A program made the position numbers and the translations under genes. A stretch of 17,372 nt of DNA, taken from GCA-002282575 sp964606405. Its GTDB lineage: Bacteria > Pseudomonadota > Gammaproteobacteria > Thiomicrospirales > Thiomicrospiraceae. The stretch lies in assembly GCA_964606405.1 (NCBI GenBank), contig CAZSGH010000049.1, forward strand, positions 1 to 17,372, read 5' to 3'. Shown here piece after piece: positions 13,500 through 17,372 of this stretch; positions within the stretch are counted from its first letter, which is position 1; each line of letters opens with the position of its first letter. The notes under the pieces were generated by a model, which was not told where the DNA came from, searched no databases, and saw nothing but the letters and a program-made list of their open reading frames with translations.

Positions 13500-14078
13500 A
13501 TGAAAAAAGATTTAATGTACCTGAGTAAGTTACAAGACTACTACCGCGATCATCGTGCTTTACCATCGTATAGCACCATGGCGGATGTATTGGGTTTAGC
13601 ATCTAAATCGGCGGTACATGCTTTGGTTAAGCGGTTGGTCGATGAGGGCTTTTTGTCCAAAACGCCCGATCGACGTGTCGCGCCAGAAGAAAAGTTTTTT
13701 GAGCGCCCGCTGACACAATCTGCGGTACGAGCTGGAATGCCCAGCCTTGCCGAAGGCGATGCGCCCGACGGCATGGCGGTTGATCGTTATTTAATCAACA
13801 ATCCAGCCAGTAGCTTATTGGTTCCTGTTAAAGGGGACTCAATGATTAACGCAGGGATTCATGATGGCGATATGGTAGTGATTGATACCACCGCCAGTTA
13901 TAAAGCAGGCGATATTGTGATCGCTGAAATTGAGGGTGAAGTGACCCTTAAAACCTTGGTCAGAGAGGCAGGGTTTTGGGTGCTTCAGCCAGAAAATCCC
14001 GACTATCCCATCATTCGCCCTGAAGGTGAGTGGCGGATTGTGGGGGTGCTTGTTGGGTTAATGAGAAAATACCGTTAA
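13500..14078 (+). CDS. lexA: LexA repressor / S24 family self-cleaving regulator
   Basis: SOS repressor of 192 residues. Residues 1-60 form a winged helix-turn-helix in which LGLASKSAVHALVKRL contains the recognition helix (about 36-47). The cleavage site is A78-G79 (VRAGM). The catalytic pair is S114 (KGDSMINAGIHDGD) and K151 (EVTLKTLV). The distances from cleavage site to Ser and from Ser to Lys (35-36 and 37 residues) match E. coli LexA. The recognition helix looks more like the Bacillus LexA helix (GLASSSTVHGHL, from memory) than the E. coli one, in agreement with the GAAC-N4-GTTC operators in its own promoter. Autoregulation is strongly implied. No SOS gene follows in the operon. The start has only a weak AAGAAG ribosome binding site. 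Confidence 0.93.
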   Translation: MKKDLMYLSKLQDYYRDHRALPSYSTMADVLGLASKSAVHALVKRLVDEGFLSKTPDRRVAPEEKFFERPLTQSAVRAGMPSLAEGDAPDGMAVDRYLINNPASSLLVPVKGDSMINAGIHDGDMVVIDTTASYKAGDIVIAEIEGEVTLKTLVREAGFWVLQPENPDYPIIRPEGEWRIVGVLVGLMRKYR

Positions 14079-14395
14079 ACCTATTACGCGGTCATCTTGG
14101 TTGTTGCTGCGGTGCTCTAACAGCGTCATGTAGTTGTCTACATTTCTTGTTCTGCGCGCGTCTTGCGTCTAGCAATTTGGACTGCTCATGACGGTTTAAT
14201 TTGTATCGGGCATCTCTAAAAACCCAATTGGGTAGGAGGTCTGGAGGAAGGGGTTGCTGAAAATAGCATGCAACGCATTTAAAACTCTTCCTTTAGCCAA
14301 AAAATAAACTTGGGAAGTCTAAAAATAAGCGAAGCGAGGTTTTTAGAGGTTCCCTATCGAATGGATTATGTGTTGTTTTGTTTGGAGTTGTTGTC
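14079..14395. other. Gene-poor stretch behind lexA with a dyad and a MITE
   Basis: I see no gene here. The first part (to 14207) has a small hairpin, ATGTAG (14128-14133), loop TTGT, CTACAT (14138-14143), followed by TTTCTTGTT, possibly a weak lexA terminator. A wider inverted pair CGTCATG (14124-14130) / CATGACG (14187-14193) encloses it. The second part is MITE copy A6. The last 40 bases lead into a small open frame. Confidence 0.5.
14208..14354 (+). mobile_element. Family A MITE-like repeat, copy A6, with perfect 4-bp duplication
   Basis: 147 bases with the best-preserved ends: GGGCATCTCTAAAAACC (14208-14224) and GGTTTTTAGAGGTTCCC (14338-14354). It is flanked by direct TATC on both sides (14204-14207 and 14355-14358). 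The interior has GGAGGTCTGGAGGAAGG, AAAATAGCATG, CTTCCTTTAGCC and AAGCGAAGCGAGG. No reading frame for a transposase, so it would be non-autonomous. Confidence 0.9.
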
Positions 14396-14572
14396 ATGCA
14401 AGTTAAATTAGTTTGGTCTGAAAGTCGTCAAATGTTTGTTGGTAAGGCCGTTAAGCGTCAATCGTCATCGGTTAAGTTAATATCAGGTTTGTTGCGTTGG
14501 TTGCAGCCAACAACGGTGACACAGCGTCGTCCACAGACGTCACGTGTTTGGCAATCCGCTTTGATGCGCTGA
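14396..14572 (+). CDS. Possible small basic protein, unknown
   Basis: 58 residues from the ATG at 14396, which has GGAG eight bases upstream; a longer in-frame start at 14378 lacks such a site. The product (MQVKLVWSESRQMFVGKAVK...) is basic, with no membrane segment or signal peptide and no family I recognise. It lies between MITE A6 and a strong terminator at 14609-14646, which makes an independent transcription unit plausible. It could also be a chance frame. Confidence 0.4.
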   Translation: MQVKLVWSESRQMFVGKAVKRQSSSVKLISGLLRWLQPTTVTQRRPQTSRVWQSALMR

Positions 14573-14608
14573 ATTTTTGTCTTTCTGTTTTTAATGTCCA
14601 TCCCCTTT

Positions 14609-14646
14609 TTCAAGGGTTAGTGTAAACACTGCCCCTTGAATTTTTT
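14609..14646 (+). terminator. Intrinsic terminator upstream of clpB
   Basis: TTCAAGGG (14609-14616) pairs perfectly with CCCTTGAA (14633-14640). An inner stem AGTGT-AA-ACACT continues the hairpin, and TTTTTT follows at 14641-14646. It ends transcription arriving from the small open frame. Its right arm is also the -35 element of the clpB heat-shock promoter. Confidence 0.9.
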
Positions 14647-14663
14647 ATATTTTGACCCCATAA
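14633..14663 (+). promoter_or_regulatory. Sigma32 (RpoH) heat-shock promoter of clpB
   Basis: CCCTTGAA (14633-14640), a 15-base spacer and CCCCATAA (14656-14663) match the E. coli sigma32 consensus (CTTGAA / CCCCAT) closely. Transcription would start near 14670, about 27 bases before the clpB ATG. Confidence 0.88.
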
Positions 14664-14696
14664 CACACTCAATAGAAATTCATTGAGGACGTGTGT

Positions 14697-17275
14697 ATGA
14701 CAATCGATAAATTCACCTCAGCCTTTCAGCAAGCCTTGCAATCGGCGCAGTCTTTAGCGTCCGAAAATAATCATCAATTTATAGAGCCAGTGCATATTTT
14801 ACTGGCACTAACGCAGCCCAGTAGTAGTTCATTATTGCCATTGCTGCGTTTGTCGGGTGTTGCGATGACACCATTGCAGCAGGCGTTGTCTCAACAGCTT
14901 GCCAAAATGCCGCAGGTGCAAGGTACATCCGATATTCACTTATCGCAAGCATCGGCGCGCGTGTTGAACCAAATGGAAAAACTCGCCACAAAGCATGGCG
15001 ACATTTACATTGCCAGCGAGTTATTTATTGAAGCTTTGCTCGACAGTAAAGACAGCCTTGCTGATACGCTGCGTCAAGCAGGTTTGACGCAAGAAAAATT
15101 TACCCAAGCCCTAACTCAAATCCGTGGAGGCGAAACCGTGAAAGATCAGAATGCTGAAGAAAGCCGTCAAGCATTAGACAAATACACCTTAGATTTAACC
15201 GCGCGTGCCGAAGCGGGCAAGCTTGACCCTGTGATTGGACGAGACAGCGAGATTCGTCGCGCTATTCAGGTATTGCAGCGTCGCACCAAAAATAACCCTG
15301 TGCTTATCGGTGAGCCAGGTGTCGGTAAAACTGCCATTGTCGAAGGGTTAGCGCAACGTATCGTTAATGGCGAAGTGCCTGAAGGCTTGCGTAATAAGCG
15401 TGTTTTGTCGCTTGATTTGGGAGCGTTGTTGGCGGGTGCAAAGTTTCGTGGCGATTTTGAAGAACGATTAAAGGCAGTATTAAAAGAAGTCGGTAAGGCA
15501 GAAGGGCAGATTATTCTTTTTATCGACGAAATTCATACCATGGTCGGTGCTGGTAAAGCTGATGGTGCTATGGATGCCGGCAATATGCTCAAACCCGCGC
15601 TTGCGCGTGGTGAGTTGCATTGTATCGGTGCAACGACATTAGATGAATACCGCCAGTATATCGAAAAAGATGCAGCATTGGAGCGTCGCTTCCAAAAAGT
15701 ACAGGTTGATGAGCCAAGTGTTGAGGATACCATCGCTATTTTACGCGGCTTAAAAGAAAAGTACGAAGTGCATCACGGTGTACAAATTACTGATCCCGCA
15801 ATTGTTGCTGCCGCGACATTATCTCATCGCTACATTAGTGGTCGCCAATTGCCCGATAAAGCGATTGCTTAATCGACGAAGCAGCGAGTCGTATTCGTAT
15901 GGAAATCGACTCTAAACCAGAGTCTATGGATACCTTAGAGCGTCGCCTCATTCAGTTAAAGATTGAGCGTGAAGCGCTGAAAAAGGAAAAAGACGATGCT
16001 TCCAAAAAGCGTCGTGCCATTTTGGAAGAAGAAATTGGCAAGCTCGAACAGCAATATTCCGATTTAGAGACCATCTGGAAAAAAGAAAAAGCCGCATTAG
16101 CTGGTGCAAAGCATATTAAAGAAGCCCTAGAGCAAGCGCGTACGGATTTAGAGGCAGCGCGTCGCACCAGTGATTTAGGTAAGATGTCTGAGTTGCAATA
16201 CGGCAAGATTCCCGAACTCGAAAAGCAACTGAAAGATGCCGAGGCGGAAGAGGCGCAGGAAGGCGGTGTGCCACATCAGTTGTTGCGTAATAAAGTGACT
16301 GATGAAGAAGTATCTGAAGTCGTATCGCGTTGGACAGGTATTCCTGTTGCGCGCATGATGGAAGGTGAGCGAGATCGTTTGCTGCGCATGGAGGATGAGT
16401 TGGAACGCTCTGTTATCGGACAGGATGAGGCTGTCAAAGCAGTTGCTAATGCCATTCGTCGAGCACGAGCTGGCTTGTCGGATCCCAATAAACCCAGCGC
16501 CTCTTTCTTGTTCTTAGGGCCAACGGGTGTCGGTAAAACGGAGTTAACCAAGGCCTTGGCGCGTTTTATGTTCGATACAGACGAAGCCTTAATTCGCTTG
16601 GATATGTCAGAGTTTATGGAAAAACATTCGGTTGCGCGTCTCATCGGTGCCCCACCTGGTTATGTGGGTTACGAAGAAGGTGGTTATTTGACCGAAGCGG
16701 TACGTCGTAAACCCTACTCGGTCATTTTGTTGGACGAAGTTGAGAAAGCACACGCGGATGTCTTTAATGTTCTATTGCAAGTGCTTGATGACGGGCGCTT
16801 AACGGATGGGCAGGGCAGAACGGTTGACTTTCGTAACACCGTGATTGTTATGACCTCGAATCTTGGTTCCCATATTATTACCGAATTGTCGGGTAAATCT
16901 GATTATGAAGGTATGAAAGCTGCTGTGATGGAAGTGGTTGGTGGGCATTTCCGTCCCGAGTTCATTAATCGTATCGACGAAAGCATAGTCTTTCACCCGT
17001 TGGGTCGTGAACAGATTCGTCATATTGTGGGGATTCAATTGGCAGGTTTGCAAGCAAGACTTAAAGCGCGTGATTTAACCTTAACAATCAGCGACGCGGC
17101 CATGGATTTGCTCGGTGAGCTAGGTTTTGATCCTATTTATGGCGCACGTCCGCTCAAACGTGCCATTTCGCAACATCTCGAAAATAGTCTTGCTATGCAG
17201 TTATTGCAGGGTCGATATGTTGCAGGTGCCGAGATTAAAGTAGATGTACAAGGCGAAAATCTGGTTTTTTTATAA
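14697..17275 (+). pseudogene. clpB: ClpB disaggregase gene with a one-base frameshift
   Basis: The hexameric AAA+ disaggregase that works with DnaK to rescue aggregated proteins. I start at ATG 14697 (GAGGA seven bases upstream), not the in-frame GTG at 14691. Order: Clp N-domain (1-145), Walker A GEPGVGKT (205-212) and Walker B LFIDE of NBD1, the middle coiled coil (about 410-525), then Walker A GPTGVGKT (near 608), LLDEVEK and the C-terminal GARPLKRAI. The reading frame breaks at 15867-15871: family members read KAIDLIDEAAS, but here the Asp codon is GC instead of GAC, giving KAIA-stop at 15870-15872. The downstream frame resumes immediately with LIDEAASRIRMEIDSKP and runs to 17275. Restoring one base gives 859 residues, close to E. 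coli ClpB (857). No other defect is visible, so a sequencing error or a very recent mutation is likely. If real, the product would be a 391-residue fragment with N-domain and NBD1. Confidence 0.9.
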
Positions 17276-17283
17276 GATAGTGC

Positions 17284-17312
17284 TTGACCCGGTTCTATCA
17301 ATTGCGTATCAT
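17284..17312 (+). promoter_or_regulatory. Promoter of the tRNA-Tyr gene
   Basis: TTGACC (17284-17289), a 17-base spacer and TATCAT (17307-17312). Transcription would start near 17319, just before the mature tRNA 5' end at 17323. Confidence 0.65.
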
Positions 17313-17322
17313 TGTCGGAATT

Positions 17323-17372
17323 GGTGGGGTATCCAAGTGGCTAAAGGGGACTGATTGTAAATCAGCTGGCAT
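17323..17372 (+). tRNA. tRNA-Tyr (GTA anticodon), 5' part, cut by the window edge
   Basis: GGTGGGGT starts the acceptor stem, followed by a D-arm (CCAAGTGGCTAAAGGGG) and an anticodon arm CTGA-TTGTAAA-TCAG with anticodon GTA at 17357-17359. The sequence parallels E. coli tRNA-Tyr over the 50 bases visible. The variable arm, T-arm and 3' acceptor strand lie outside. The outermost anticodon-stem position appears to be an A-C mismatch. Confidence 0.88.

Noticed and set aside
2475..14354. CRISPR array or integron attC sites for the repeated elements
   Set aside because: The copies are kilobases apart, in both orientations, with target duplications and no regular spacers, cas genes or integrase.
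14691..14696. GTG start for ClpB
   Set aside because: GAGGA would be only one base away from the GTG; it is properly spaced from the ATG at 14697, and family N-termini fit MTIDKFT.
15861..15875. Programmed -1 frameshift in clpB
   Set aside because: A -1 shift at GCT would restore the frame, but GATTGCTTA is not an X-XXY-YYZ slippery heptamer, no stimulating structure is evident, and ClpB is not known to use frameshifting. A simple deletion or sequence error explains it better.

Overview
The window looks like a chromosomal segment of a motile gammaproteobacterium of moderate GC content; I cannot name the genus. The evidence is the run yggS-proC-yggT-yggU-metX-metW, which is a typical gammaproteobacterial arrangement, a MetX that reads like the Pseudomonas type, a ClpB very close to the E. 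coli protein, and ordinary sigma70 and sigma32 promoter signals. Nearly all genes are housekeeping genes. The unusual content lies in the spacers, in the regulatory DNA of lexA and clpB, and in a few individual proteins.

Layout, left to right. The end of one chemoreceptor (1-185) and a complete second chemoreceptor (324-2468) stand in tandem. Then come dut (2716-3177), folE2 (3421-4365), a convergent yidD (4695-4405, minus strand), a class I type dihydroorotase (4821-6161), an RsmB/NOP2-Sun family RNA m5C methyltransferase (6404-7723) and a small Gly/Ala-rich secreted protein (7884-8219). A bidirectional terminator (8241-8278) separates these from a block of minus-strand genes. That block holds two tight operons: metX-metW-TraT-like lipoprotein (10753-8285) and yggS-proC-yggT-yggU (13360-10941). 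Divergent from yggS is lexA (13500-14078). It is followed by a gene-poor stretch, a possible 58-residue protein (14396-14572), clpB (14697-17275, broken by a one-base frameshift) and the first 50 bases of a tRNA-Tyr gene (from 17323).

Two families of short non-coding repeats fill the spacers. Family A is about 147 bp, has roughly 17-bp terminal inverted repeats (GGGAATCTCTAAAAACC type) and, in the two best copies, perfect 4-bp target duplications (TATT and TATC). I interpret it as a MITE. There are five full-length copies plus one hybrid in 17 kb, mostly just after stop codons. Family B is 68 bp with CGTCATTCCCGC-like ends and an internal hairpin. Its two copies lie as direct repeats on either side of folE2, and one sits inside a family A remnant.

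Regulation that can be read directly: lexA has three GAAC-N4-GTTC operators over a TTGACA/AATAAT promoter. This is the operator type known from Bacillus rather than the E. coli CTGT-N8-ACAG box, and the LexA recognition helix also resembles the Bacillus protein. clpB has a near-perfect sigma32 promoter whose -35 element is also the descending arm of the preceding intrinsic terminator.
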